Source: Pararhizobium sp. IMCC3301
GTDB lineage: Bacteria; Pseudomonadota; Alphaproteobacteria; Rhizobiales; GCA-2746425
DNA: 64,000 nt
Reading direction: 5' to 3'
Assembly (NCBI RefSeq): GCF_030758315.1
Contig: NZ_CP132336.1
Location: forward strand, 3,563,001-3,627,000
Part shown: in pieces, positions 1 through 9,095 of the stretch
How the letters are laid out: each line of letters opens with the position of its first letter
Position numbering within the stretch: position 1 is the stretch's first letter
The notes under the pieces: model-generated
Told to the model about the DNA's origin: nothing
Databases searched by the model: none
The model's input: only the letters and a program-made list of their open reading frames with translations
Program-made: the position numbers and the translations under genes

Positions 1-144
1 GATCCAAGGCCATTTTTTTTGTTGTTTTTGGCGGCCTTGGAATCAGCGATGGTCTTTGTCAGATCCCGACGCCCGGCTCAGGGGCGACACTGTGGGGCGG
101 CGGGATCCTTTGCCGCAACAAACCAGTTGCTGCGTTTTCCCGGC

Positions 145-306
145 TTATTTGCCGGAAAGGTCTTTCGCCAGGCCTGTATAACCAGGGGTCATGGCGTCAG
201 GCGAGCTGTCATTGGCCGGATTGTAAACATTGGCACTGACAGCTGAGGCGCCAAGAACGATTGAACTGAGGATCAGAACGGGCGCTGCAATTTTACGAAA
301 AGTCAT
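145..306 (-). CDS. Small secreted protein with a single PDA-TPG motif (53 aa)
   Basis: Predicted short exported protein of unknown function. Residues 1-25 form a signal peptide: basic start MTFRKIAAPV, hydrophobic middle, and a cleavage-like ASAVSA. The remaining ~28 residues carry one motif (NPANDSSPDAMTPG) followed by YTGLA. The same motif appears three times in the protein at 919-1338, which also starts MTF and has a similar leader, so the two are paralogues. A good ribosome binding site (AAGGAAT) lies about 7 nt before the ATG. I know of no function for this motif. The signal peptide plus paralogy make it a likely real gene despite its size. Confidence 0.7.
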   Translation of the reverse strand: MTFRKIAAPVLILSSIVLGASAVSANVYNPANDSSPDAMTPGYTGLAKDLSGK

Positions 307-840
307 TTTCTTATTCCTTGTTATTGGTTTTCGTTTTCTCTCTGGTGCGAGGGGTGTGTGCCTCTCGATGAATACAAGTTAGGTGATACTGTCTGCGATT
401 TAAACGGGAACAATCCGTTCAACCTGGCTGAACATTCACAGCCCCGTGAGAGTGATCTGGCAAAGTGGCAGACTTCTGCGAATCTTGATTTCTGATCTCA
501 CGAAAACACAATGCAGCTTCACCAATGTGTGTAGTCTTGTGACAAGGCCGTGTCCGGGAAAGACCTGAAAAATCTGGGGAAACGGCCGGAATTACCGCCC
601 ATGAAGGCCAAATCCACATCATATTTTCCTGCTGACAGCCGAAGTTTCGCGGGCAGCGACTATCCGTGCATCAGGGTTGTGCGGCGCAAGCCAGTCTGTT
701 GGCAGTGTCTGCAATCACAGCGATAAGATGATCGGCAACCAGCCTTATCCGGTGCGAGATACAACGATGAGGGCATGAACGGCGTTAAAGCGTAGCCGGT
801 TTGGCACATCTCAACGGTGAGCCGCATCTGCCGCCACAAC
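307..840. other. Intergenic stretch without a supported gene
   Basis: Between the two small secreted genes. The part next to 306 must hold the promoter and 5' leader of the 53-aa gene; I could not assign clear -35/-10 boxes. Short reading frames here on the minus strand (419-622, 660-842) give Cys/Trp/His-rich translations with no family resemblance and are not called. Confidence 0.5.
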
Positions 841-876
841 AAAAAAGACGTATGGTGCGGAACACCATACGTCTTT
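841..876 (-). terminator. Rho-independent terminator of the repeat protein gene
   Basis: A 14-bp perfect inverted repeat (844-857 against 863-876, core GACGTATGGTG / CACCATACGTC) with a 5-nt loop. Read on the minus strand the hairpin runs straight into a T run (A at 841-846 on the plus strand). It sits 42 nt past the stop of the gene at 919-1338. The symmetric A/T flanks mean it could also work from the other side. Confidence 0.85.
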
Positions 877-918
877 CGCGTGTGAGAGGGCTGATCGTAA
901 TCAGCTGACGCTCATCTG

Positions 919-1338
919 TTAGTTTGTAGAGGCAGTACCGGTCTGACCGGGAGTCTGCGCATCAGGAGACGTTTCATTGGCCGGGTTAAACACGCCTGAC
1001 GATTCTTTGTCATCGTCTCCGGTCATTGCAGTTTCATTGTTTTCAAGAGCAATACCCGTGCAACCTGGTGTCATGGCATCGGGTGCAGTTTCATTGGCTG
1101 AATTGAACACGCCGGACGTTTCGCAATTAAGCATGGTTTCGCCTGTCACGGCTGTTGCATTGTTGGATTCTGCAAGACCGGTCTGACCAGGGGTCTGTGC
1201 ATCTGGCGAGGAGTCTGTTGCGGCGTTGAATGTGCCTGTAGACTCAGTGACAGTATCGCTCGTTGCGACGGCGGCTGATGCGCTCAGCGCCAGAAAGCTA
1301 GCAAGTGTAATAGGGGCAATTTTCTTAATAAAAGTCAT
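919..1338 (-). CDS. Secreted protein with three degenerate PDA-TPG repeats (139 aa)
   Basis: Predicted exported protein of unknown function. Residues 1-25 are a signal peptide (MTFIKKIAPI start, Ala-rich end SAAVA). The mature part is three imperfect repeats of about 39 residues at 33-73, 74-112 and 113-139 (last one short). Each begins with an FN-A-N/T-E/D-S/A-PDA-Q/M-TPG-TG core followed by an Asn/Thr-rich linker. The middle repeat holds two Cys (positions 72 and 93), which could pair. An upstream ATG 33 nt earlier is in frame, but this start is preferred: it matches the paralogue at 145-306 (both begin MTF) and has AAGGGA about 7 nt upstream. A strong terminator follows. The acidic, Ser/Thr/Pro-rich composition suggests an unfolded periplasmic or surface peptide; function unknown. 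Confidence 0.75.
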   Translation of the reverse strand: MTFIKKIAPITLASFLALSASAAVATSDTVTESTGTFNAATDSSPDAQTPGQTGLAESNNATAVTGETMLNCETSGVFNSANETAPDAMTPGCTGIALENNETAMTGDDDKESSGVFNPANETSPDAQTPGQTGTASTN

Positions 1339-1540
1339 ATCATTTCCCTTTTTGATTTCGCTGAAATTCAAATGGATCGTTTATACTCAGCATGTCAAAG
1401 TAACGATCCGGGTAGGGAAAAGTTTCAATTGCTTTGATTATTATAAGTTAACAGTTTGTTCACTGATGGCGGGGTTGAAAATCCATTTTTTGCGCTAGTG
1501 CGGCGCCGTGCCGCGGCCCGGAGATGCAGGCCGGTTTGAC

Positions 1541-1566
1541 AAAAAAGGCGGCCCGATGGCCGCCTT
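1541..1566 (-). terminator. Rho-independent terminator after groEL
   Basis: GGCGGCC (1547-1553) pairs with GGCCGCC (1558-1564) around a CGAT loop. On the minus strand it is followed by a run of six T (A at 1541-1546). It lies 27 nt after the groEL stop, the expected end of the groESL transcript. Confidence 0.9.
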
Positions 1567-1592
1567 CTTCAAGATCAGATTGATGCCGGACT

Positions 1593-3260
<1,668 letters not shown>

Positions 3261-3300
3261 TCAAGTCGTAAAAATCTGAAGTGGTGAACAGCGCTCTGGC

Positions 3301-3588
3301 TTAGCCAACCACGCCCATAATGTCGGATTCTTTCATGATCAGCAGGTCTTCGCCGTCAAGCTTGACTTCAGTGCCGGACCATTTGCCGAAAAGAACACGG
3401 TCGCCAGCTTTGACGTCGAGCGGCTGAACCTTGCCGGCTTCGTCGCGGGCGCCAGCGCCTACGGCAACGATTTCGCCTTCTTGCGGTTTTTCCTTGGCGG
3501 TATCTGGAATAATGATCCCACCTGCGGTTTTTTCCTCGGACTCTACGCGGCGAACAACCACACGGTCGTGGAGAGGACGGAATTTCAT
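3301..3588 (-). CDS. groES: Co-chaperonin GroES (10 kDa subunit)
   Basis: Heptameric lid of the GroEL chamber. The 95-aa length fits the family. It starts [14 protein letters not shown], has the mobile-loop region around [18 protein letters not shown], and ends ESDIMGVVG. The longest frame begins 72 nt upstream, but that extension lies in the leader between the CIRCE element and the AGAAGGA ribosome binding site, so the ATG at 3588 is chosen. First gene of the heat-shock operon. Confidence 0.97.
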   Translation of the reverse strand: MKFRPLHDRVVVRRVESEEKTAGGIIIPDTAKEKPQEGEIVAVGAGARDEAGKVQPLDVKAGDRVLFGKWSGTEVKLDGEDLLIMKESDIMGVVG

Positions 3589-3649
3589 CGTCTTCTTTTC
3601 CTTCTGCTTGGCATCCATGACGGATGCGAAACCTTGGTTTCGATATGAA

Positions 3650-3676
3650 TTAGCACTCACTCTGATAGAGTGCTAG
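3650..3676 (-). promoter_or_regulatory. CIRCE operator (HrcA binding site)
   Basis: TTAGCACTC, 9 nt, then GAGTGCTAG: the CIRCE inverted repeat, with only the last base differing from the TTAGCACTC-N9-GAGTGCTAA consensus. It lies 61 nt upstream of groES and just downstream of the promoter boxes, so HrcA bound here would block transcription in the absence of stress. No hrcA gene is in the window. Confidence 0.95.
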
Positions 3677-3687
3677 CGGACTGCCGG

Positions 3688-3716
3688 GAGATAGTGTTTG
3701 CCGGGCTTTGTGTCAA
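3688..3716 (-). promoter_or_regulatory. Probable groESL promoter
   Basis: On the minus strand TTGACA (3711-3716) and TATCTC (3688-3693) are 17 nt apart, directly upstream of the CIRCE repeat. The -35 is a perfect match and the -10 is weaker, as is common in alphaproteobacteria. The predicted start of transcription would fall at the edge of CIRCE. Confidence 0.65.
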
Positions 3717-3786
3717 CAGAGAAACACAATTCGCAGCCAGAATTTTTAAGGCCTCGCCCGCTTCTATTATCCAATTCCAGCATGCT

Positions 3787-4713
3787 TCAGGTCGCACGTG
3801 GCGGTTTGCTGCGGCCCGCCACCAGACAGGCCAGCACAACCAGCACGGCACCTGCCAGAGTGTGCAATGAAGGAAGTTCCTGAAAAAACAGGAATCCGAA
3901 GATCACCGCCCAAATCAGATTGGTATATTCAATCGGGCCAAGCCGGGACGCGCTTTCCCGCTTTAAGGCCCAGACAATCATCAAATGTCCGGCGGTACCG
4001 AGGAACCCGATGCCGCTGAACATCAACAGGATCTGCAGATCAGGAACGACAAGGTTCATCTGTGGCAGCGGTAGAAATCCGAAGGGCAGAGCCAGAACAA
4101 GCGCAAAGCCTGATTGCAGCATCACCATTTCTTCCGGTTGGGTGTGGGCAGTGTGTTTGCGCGACAACACGATGGACAGAGCATAAAAGATACTCGCCAG
4201 CAGGGCGCTGGCCATTGGAATCAGCGCACCGGCGAGGGGCTGAAAAAGCGCGTCGCCAAAAATCACCAGCACGCCGCCAAAGCCGAACGCGATGGCCGCC
4301 AGCGCTGCAGCCGGTATAGGCTCGCCCAAAATCAATCTGGAAAACAGCACCATAAACAGCGGGGCAGAGAAGACGATTGTCACAGTGCGCGCCAGCGGAA
4401 GCTGTGACAGGGCGAAGAAGAAACAGCTCGCCGTCAGCACGACAAACACCGAACGCAGCAGACTGGTCGCCAGCACCTGCCGCGACAATAGCCGCGCCAT
4501 CCTGTCTTTGAGGGACGTCCGGCGCGCCAGCAGCAGAAAATAGGCGGTGGCGAACAACCAGCCGAAGCCGTATCGCATGACGACAATCTGCCAGGTCTGC
4601 AAATCCGCCGATGCAGCCTTGATCCCGGCATCCAGCAATGACAGCGAAAAGATTGCAATCGTCATCGAGAAAAACGGCGCCAGATCATGTTTGCTGAGTG
4701 TGATGTCGGACAC
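3787..4713 (-). CDS. DMT-superfamily (EamA) transporter
   Basis: Inner-membrane carrier of the drug/metabolite transporter superfamily; substrate unknown. The 308-aa length and about ten hydrophobic segments arranged as two EamA halves fit the family (first segments near 13-30 and 43-61; second half from about 155 to 300). The conserved first-half patterns (TWQIVVMRYGFGW, SALLRSVF-like) and the second-half GPIEYTNLIWAVIFG pattern are present. It ends a minus-strand run, 10 nt after the GNAT gene at 4724-5257, so it is probably cotranscribed with it. Confidence 0.85.
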   Translation of the reverse strand: MSDITLSKHDLAPFFSMTIAIFSLSLLDAGIKAASADLQTWQIVVMRYGFGWLFATAYFLLLARRTSLKDRMARLLSRQVLATSLLRSVFVVLTASCFFFALSQLPLARTVTIVFSAPLFMVLFSRLILGEPIPAAALAAIAFGFGGVLVIFGDALFQPLAGALIPMASALLASIFYALSIVLSRKHTAHTQPEEMVMLQSGFALVLALPFGFLPLPQMNLVVPDLQILLMFSGIGFLGTAGHLMIVWALKRESASRLGPIEYTNLIWAVIFGFLFFQELPSLHTLAGAVLVVLACLVAGRSKPPRAT

Positions 4714-4723
4714 AGAGGACCTA

Positions 4724-5257
4724 TCAGGATGAAGCTTGAATGTGGCTCACAAACAGATATTCCCAACTGTCCGCAGCATCTCCCAGATAACGAATAAGCG
4801 GCTGTTTTGCGAATCCTGATTTTTCATAGAACCGGTGGCCACTTGCAAAACGGGTATCGGTCCACAACCGCATTGTGGTCATGCCACGCGCGGCAGCCCA
4901 CCCAACAGCCTCACCATAAAGCTGCTGTGCCAGACCAGTGCCCCGTGCCTCCCGGGCGACATACATCTTGAACAGCTCAAACACGCCTGCTTGCCGTGTC
5001 GGGATAATGGCAAGACAGCCGACAATGTGATCGTTGTCCGCCGGATCAGCAACGCTGTGTTCCGTCCGGCCTCTGGCGATCCAGATTTCCCCACCCACAG
5101 CATGATAATATTGCGACACGGCGGCAAGTTCGGAAAATTCACTTTCCACAAACGGGCAATCTTCATATTCACTGAAAACGGCGGCGATCAGCGTGGCAAT
5201 GCCATCGCCGGCCGCATCACTCGCTGTTTCGATGCGAAATTGCGTCGCCGCTGTCAC
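4724..5257 (-). CDS. GNAT-family N-acetyltransferase
   Basis: Predicted acetyl-CoA-dependent acyltransferase of 177 aa; substrate unknown. The acetyl-CoA site (motif A) is visible as YVAREARGTGLAQQLY, preceded by an acid/hydrophobic strand, and the C-terminal FYEKSGF pattern is typical. The start codon is GTG, whose GTGA overlaps the TGA stop of the upstream secreted protein gene, implying translational coupling. A transporter gene follows after 10 nt. Confidence 0.85.
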   Translation of the reverse strand: MTAATQFRIETASDAAGDGIATLIAAVFSEYEDCPFVESEFSELAAVSQYYHAVGGEIWIARGRTEHSVADPADNDHIVGCLAIIPTRQAGVFELFKMYVAREARGTGLAQQLYGEAVGWAAARGMTTMRLWTDTRFASGHRFYEKSGFAKQPLIRYLGDAADSWEYLFVSHIQASS

Positions 5258-5859
5258 TGTGCGCTCGGTTTCGCTTCCGCGACCCCGTCGATGCTGAAGC
5301 CAAGCGCGAATTGCGTGGCCTGACCGGAGGCCAGATCCCGCAGCGTGAATGCGGCCTGATATTCACCGTCCAGCAAGGCCGGCGTTGTCACGATCATCTG
5401 GATTGTGAATTCGCTCAACCGCCCCGGAACGGCTTCATTGATCTGGGCAAAATCGGCCATAGACGCCAGCACCCGGCCGCTTGAGTGACGGATATCGACG
5501 TCAACCGCGAAGGAGACCTTCAGGTCCTCTTCACTGCCCTCATAGCCGAAACCGCCCAGCGTCGCCGTCACGGTCAGATCGCCACCGGATTTCAGGCTCA
5601 TCGTCTGCACCGGGCGGTCTTCGACCACAATCGCCGCGTTGATGGTTTTCAGCTGTTGCAGGTCCCACAACGCATCAGCTGCCTGCTGCATCCGTTCCAT
5701 AGCTGCTTGCATGTTGCCTTCACGTGCCAGCGCTTCTGCCTCGGCAGCCAGATCGCTCGGGCTCGCCGCTTGTCCCACGGACCCGTAACATATGGCAAAA
5801 CTGGTGAGGGCGACCATCAGTGGCCGCAATTTGAAGGGTATGAACACGCCGTGAAACAT
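5254..5859 (-). CDS. Hypothetical secreted protein (201 aa)
   Basis: Not recognised. With the start at 5859 the protein begins with a signal sequence (basic/hydrophobic residues 1-30, ending VGQAAS). A short helical Ala/Glu-rich part (about 33-65, AEAEALAREGNMQAAMERM) follows, then a beta-rich domain with alternating hydrophobic strands (DLTVTATLGGF, KVSFAVDVDIR, FTIQMIVTTP). The longest frame begins at 6120 inside the sigma-54 regulator gene and its N-terminal 87 residues look like out-of-frame translation, so they are left out; the ribosome binding site at 5859 is weak. It overlaps the following GNAT gene by 4 nt. Confidence 0.65.
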   Translation of the reverse strand: MFHGVFIPFKLRPLMVALTSFAICYGSVGQAASPSDLAAEAEALAREGNMQAAMERMQQAADALWDLQQLKTINAAIVVEDRPVQTMSLKSGGDLTVTATLGGFGYEGSEEDLKVSFAVDVDIRHSSGRVLASMADFAQINEAVPGRLSEFTIQMIVTTPALLDGEYQAAFTLRDLASGQATQFALGFSIDGVAEAKPSAQ

Positions 5860-5951
5860 TGAGGAAATCCAGAACAGTGCCGCAGATAAATCGCCGTCCG
5901 GCAAGTCTTTTGTTCTCCAAAAATCCGCCCGACACATGCAGCCAACACGGC

Positions 5952-7490
5952 CTATGCGGCAGATATATGGCTTCCGTCCTTGCTCATCCAGGACTGGCGT
6001 TTGCGGTAAATCGTCGACGGGCTGATCTCCAGCGCTGCCGCCGCGCGCGATATGTTGCCGCCATAGCGCATCAAAGCCGTTTCGATGATGGATTGTTCCT
6101 GTTGCCAGAACGGCCGGCAATCCGGACTTCCGGGCCTGGCGCCTGACGTCAAAATCATATCCGTGGCACCGTGTGACCTTGCTGCGCGAACAGCAAGATC
6201 CTCGGTCTCAACCGAACTGGACTTCAGCGAGGCAGGCAGCATACCGCTCTCGATAGCACTGCCGTCATTCATCACGATGGTATGGCGCACCACATTCTGC
6301 AACTCACGGACATTTCCCGGCCAGTGGTAATGCCGCAGACAGGCTTCGGCCTGGGCTGAGAATGTCTTGAAGGCGCGGCCTTCCTCACGGGCATATCGGC
6401 GCAGAAACCTGTTGGCCAGAAGCAGAATATCATCGTTGCGCTGGCGCAAGGGCGGCACGAAAATTGGCAGCACATGCAGCCGGTAGAACAGATCTTCGCG
6501 AAATCGCTTTTCCGCGACCGCTTTGTGCGGGTCGTGATGGGTGGCACATACTATTCTGACATCAACCTGGCGCAAGCGGATATCGCCGATCCGGCGCACC
6601 GCACCGGTTTGCAGAAACCTCAGCAGCTTTGCCTGCAGTGCCATGTCCATATCGCCGATTTCATCGAGAAACAATGTACCGCCATCGGCCTGTTCCGCAG
6701 CACCGGGATGGTCGGCGACAGCGCCAGTAAAGGCCCCTTTGCAATGTCCGAACAGCTCGCTCTCCATCAGGTCTTTCGGGATGGCGCTGCAATTGAGTGC
6801 GACAAAGGGCTTGTTCTTGCGGCCCGAGCGCGCGTGGAGCGCTTCGGCACAGACTTCCTTGCCGGTGCCGCTCTCTCCGGTGATGAACACGGCTGCTGCC
6901 GAGGGTGCGACACGCTCTATTTGCCGGTAGAGTTCTGACATGCAGCCTGACCGACCGAAAAAACCTTCAAAGGCGGGGACATCATTCTGCTCACTGCCGG
7001 TATCGGCCGTGATATCAATGGGTTTTTCAGCGGCGGCAATACGCAGCGCCTGGGATGGAATCGATGCGTGCGTCTGCCTGTAATCCTTGCGATAAGCGAT
7101 GAACGCCTCACTGACGCGCTTTTGCAACGTGGATTTCCCGACCGGTTTGATCAGGAAATCCCAGGCGCCCGCCCGCATCGCATCGATTGCAGAAGACAAT
7201 GCACCCTGTCCCGACAGGCTGATGAGCTTCGCATCCGGTGCGGCAGATTTAAGGGCTTTGACCCCCTCAATGCCACCGACACTCTCCATATCCGCCAGAA
7301 ACAGGCAGGGCCTTGCCAGGTTGACCTGATTGAGGGCTGCCTCCAGATCGCAGACCGTGTCCAATTTGACAGTGCGCTTGAGATGCAGAGGCATATGGTC
7401 GCGGACAAGTGTTCCGATAACACGTTTTTGCCCGTCATCGCGCTCAATCAGCAGAATTGAATAGGGAGGTTCCTGCGCGGTTTGCTGCAT
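5952..7490 (-). CDS. Sigma-54-dependent response regulator (NtrC/LuxO-like)
   Basis: Transcriptional activator of sigma-54 promoters, controlled by phosphorylation. Three domains are seen in 512 aa. The receiver (about 10-130) has an acidic pocket, a phospho-acceptor Asp in LFLADMES, and a Lys in FLIKPVG. The AAA+ domain (about 185-420) has Walker A GESGTGKE, the sigma-54 contact loop GAFTGA, and Walker B GGTLFLDEIGD. The C-terminal Fis-type helix-turn-helix is GGNISRAAAALEISPSTIYRK. The longest frame adds 26 residues upstream (to 7568); the internal ATG is preferred because it sits just before the receiver domain, though neither start has a strong ribosome binding site. The partner kinase is not in the window. 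It heads a minus-strand run with a secreted protein, GNAT and EamA genes. Confidence 0.9.
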   Translation of the reverse strand: MQQTAQEPPYSILLIERDDGQKRVIGTLVRDHMPLHLKRTVKLDTVCDLEAALNQVNLARPCLFLADMESVGGIEGVKALKSAAPDAKLISLSGQGALSSAIDAMRAGAWDFLIKPVGKSTLQKRVSEAFIAYRKDYRQTHASIPSQALRIAAAEKPIDITADTGSEQNDVPAFEGFFGRSGCMSELYRQIERVAPSAAAVFITGESGTGKEVCAEALHARSGRKNKPFVALNCSAIPKDLMESELFGHCKGAFTGAVADHPGAAEQADGGTLFLDEIGDMDMALQAKLLRFLQTGAVRRIGDIRLRQVDVRIVCATHHDPHKAVAEKRFREDLFYRLHVLPIFVPPLRQRNDDILLLANRFLRRYAREEGRAFKTFSAQAEACLRHYHWPGNVRELQNVVRHTIVMNDGSAIESGMLPASLKSSSVETEDLAVRAARSHGATDMILTSGARPGSPDCRPFWQQEQSIIETALMRYGGNISRAAAALEISPSTIYRKRQSWMSKDGSHISAA

Positions 7491-7723
7491 ATAATGCGTT
7501 CCAGGCCTGTGCTGAACCGATGGGCAATTTCCGCTGCACCGGTACAAACCGGCAGGGCTGCAATCCATCAGTGCTGAAGATTACGTCTCATTTTTCGCGC
7601 AACAGGGTAAATAAACCGTTGCCAGCGGAAATTTGTATGAATGAATTGTGGGTTTGCCTTTCAATTGCCGGAATTGTCGACAAGTCGGCTTGGCAAAAAC
7701 GGCGATAGCATTATGGTCGGTAT

Positions 7724-9031
7724 ATGGATCGAATCATCGCCACATTGATTTTCTGTTTTATGCTGGCAACCGCGTTAGCCGTCGCGGTTGGCGCCAGAGA
7801 AATATTTGACCTTCCAATCATCCCGACCGTCCTGGTTGGCGGAGTTCTTTTACTGGTCTTCTCGCTGATGCACGGGCTGTCGGTACAGCGCCGCTATCAT
7901 ATTCGCCTGGAGACAGACATTGCCGATCTGGCAGATGAAGTTTCAGATGCGCACAAGAACTGGACGACCTGGAATTCGCGGCTCAAAGTGTGCGAGGAGC
8001 GCGTCGATCTTCTGGCCGAGGGGCTTGGTACTGCGTCGGATTATCAGGCACGCACCGATATCGCCGAATTGAGCGCGCTTATTCGTGACGTGGTCGATGC
8101 GATGGGGGATGTCGACATACGTCTTCAGAACCACGGCCGGCTTCTGACATCCTTGCCGAGCCAGCGCCAGGCAGAGGTGCCCGCTGCTAAACCGGCCCCC
8201 GATCCGGATCAATCTGCTGTGGATGCGATTGAAGACCGCAATGTCAACGCCACCAGGCTGTCCTCATTGCGGCGTGCGCTCAACGGCAATGCTGTGGCGT
8301 TCGATTATGAACCCGTGGTGCGGTTGCCGCGCCGCCAGATCTGGGCCAGCTTTACCCGGGCATCCGTTCAGGTGCCGGGCGAACGTGACCAGAAATCGTT
8401 GCGTCAACTGGCCGCTGACAACGGTTTGCTGCCATGCATCGACCTTCTGACCCTGTCGCAGGCGGGCAAAGGCTCGCCGGTCACACTGGCGAATGGCGAA
8501 AAGGCTCCGGTGATTTGCCAGCTGAATCTGGAAAGTCTGCTTCCCAATGCATTTTCTGACGCCTTTGAAGAAGCACTTGAAACCCAGCGTGACAATGCCA
8601 GCAATATCATCCTCGAATTTCCAGACCGCGCCATCACCGGCAAGCTGGCCGCCAATGCGCGCGACAGTGAAAGCACAGCTTTGCGCGCCAAGCTGCGGCG
8701 CTATGCCCGATGGGGTTATACTTATGCCCTGCACAAAAATACCAGAATTGGCCTTGCCGCGGATTACGGCATGTTTGCCGAATTGGGCTTTCGCTATATC
8801 CGCATTTCGGCAAAACCACTGATCGCAGCCCTGAACGCAATCGAAAAGGGCGAGAAGCCGCAAGTCGATCTGCACCCGGTCGATCTGGCGGGTCTGGTGT
8901 CACGCTATGGTCTGGAACTGATTATCGGTGACCTGGAAAACGAGGCGATGGTCCTGGAAGCCCTGGAACTCAACTCCGCGTTTGCCATGGGCTTCGCCTT
9001 TTCAGTCAGCCCTGCACGCCAGGCATCCTGA
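7724..9031 (+). CDS. Membrane-anchored degenerate EAL-domain protein (TipF-like layout)
   Basis: 435 aa. Two hydrophobic segments at the N-terminus (about 4-22 and 31-50) are followed by a helical, probably coiled-coil stretch (about 55-135), a Pro/Ala linker near 150-165, and a C-terminal EAL-like domain (about 175-430). The domain keeps the overall pattern (FDYEPVVRL near the start, FRYIRISAK, YGLELIIGDLEN near the end). The signature EAL-x-R is replaced by ASFTR and the DDFGTG loop is gone, so phosphodiesterase activity is unlikely. Two N-terminal helices, a coiled coil and a non-catalytic EAL is the layout of Caulobacter TipF, a c-di-GMP-binding flagellar positioning factor. That parallel is inference. 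It is transcribed divergently from the sigma-54 regulator. Confidence 0.75.
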   Translation: MDRIIATLIFCFMLATALAVAVGAREIFDLPIIPTVLVGGVLLLVFSLMHGLSVQRRYHIRLETDIADLADEVSDAHKNWTTWNSRLKVCEERVDLLAEGLGTASDYQARTDIAELSALIRDVVDAMGDVDIRLQNHGRLLTSLPSQRQAEVPAAKPAPDPDQSAVDAIEDRNVNATRLSSLRRALNGNAVAFDYEPVVRLPRRQIWASFTRASVQVPGERDQKSLRQLAADNGLLPCIDLLTLSQAGKGSPVTLANGEKAPVICQLNLESLLPNAFSDAFEEALETQRDNASNIILEFPDRAITGKLAANARDSESTALRAKLRRYARWGYTYALHKNTRIGLAADYGMFAELGFRYIRISAKPLIAALNAIEKGEKPQVDLHPVDLAGLVSRYGLELIIGDLENEAMVLEALELNSAFAMGFAFSVSPARQAS

Positions 9032-9095
9032 ACACGTATTTTTCTTTCCAGCCTGTCCTCGCTGACATGGCTTCTCTCCTGCTGGTATGGCGGGA

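Noticed and set aside
4-40. 8-bp inverted repeat (CCAAGGCC / GGCCTTGG) at the window edge
   Set aside because: Spacer of 21 nt is T-rich and too long for a typical terminator; context is cut by the window start.
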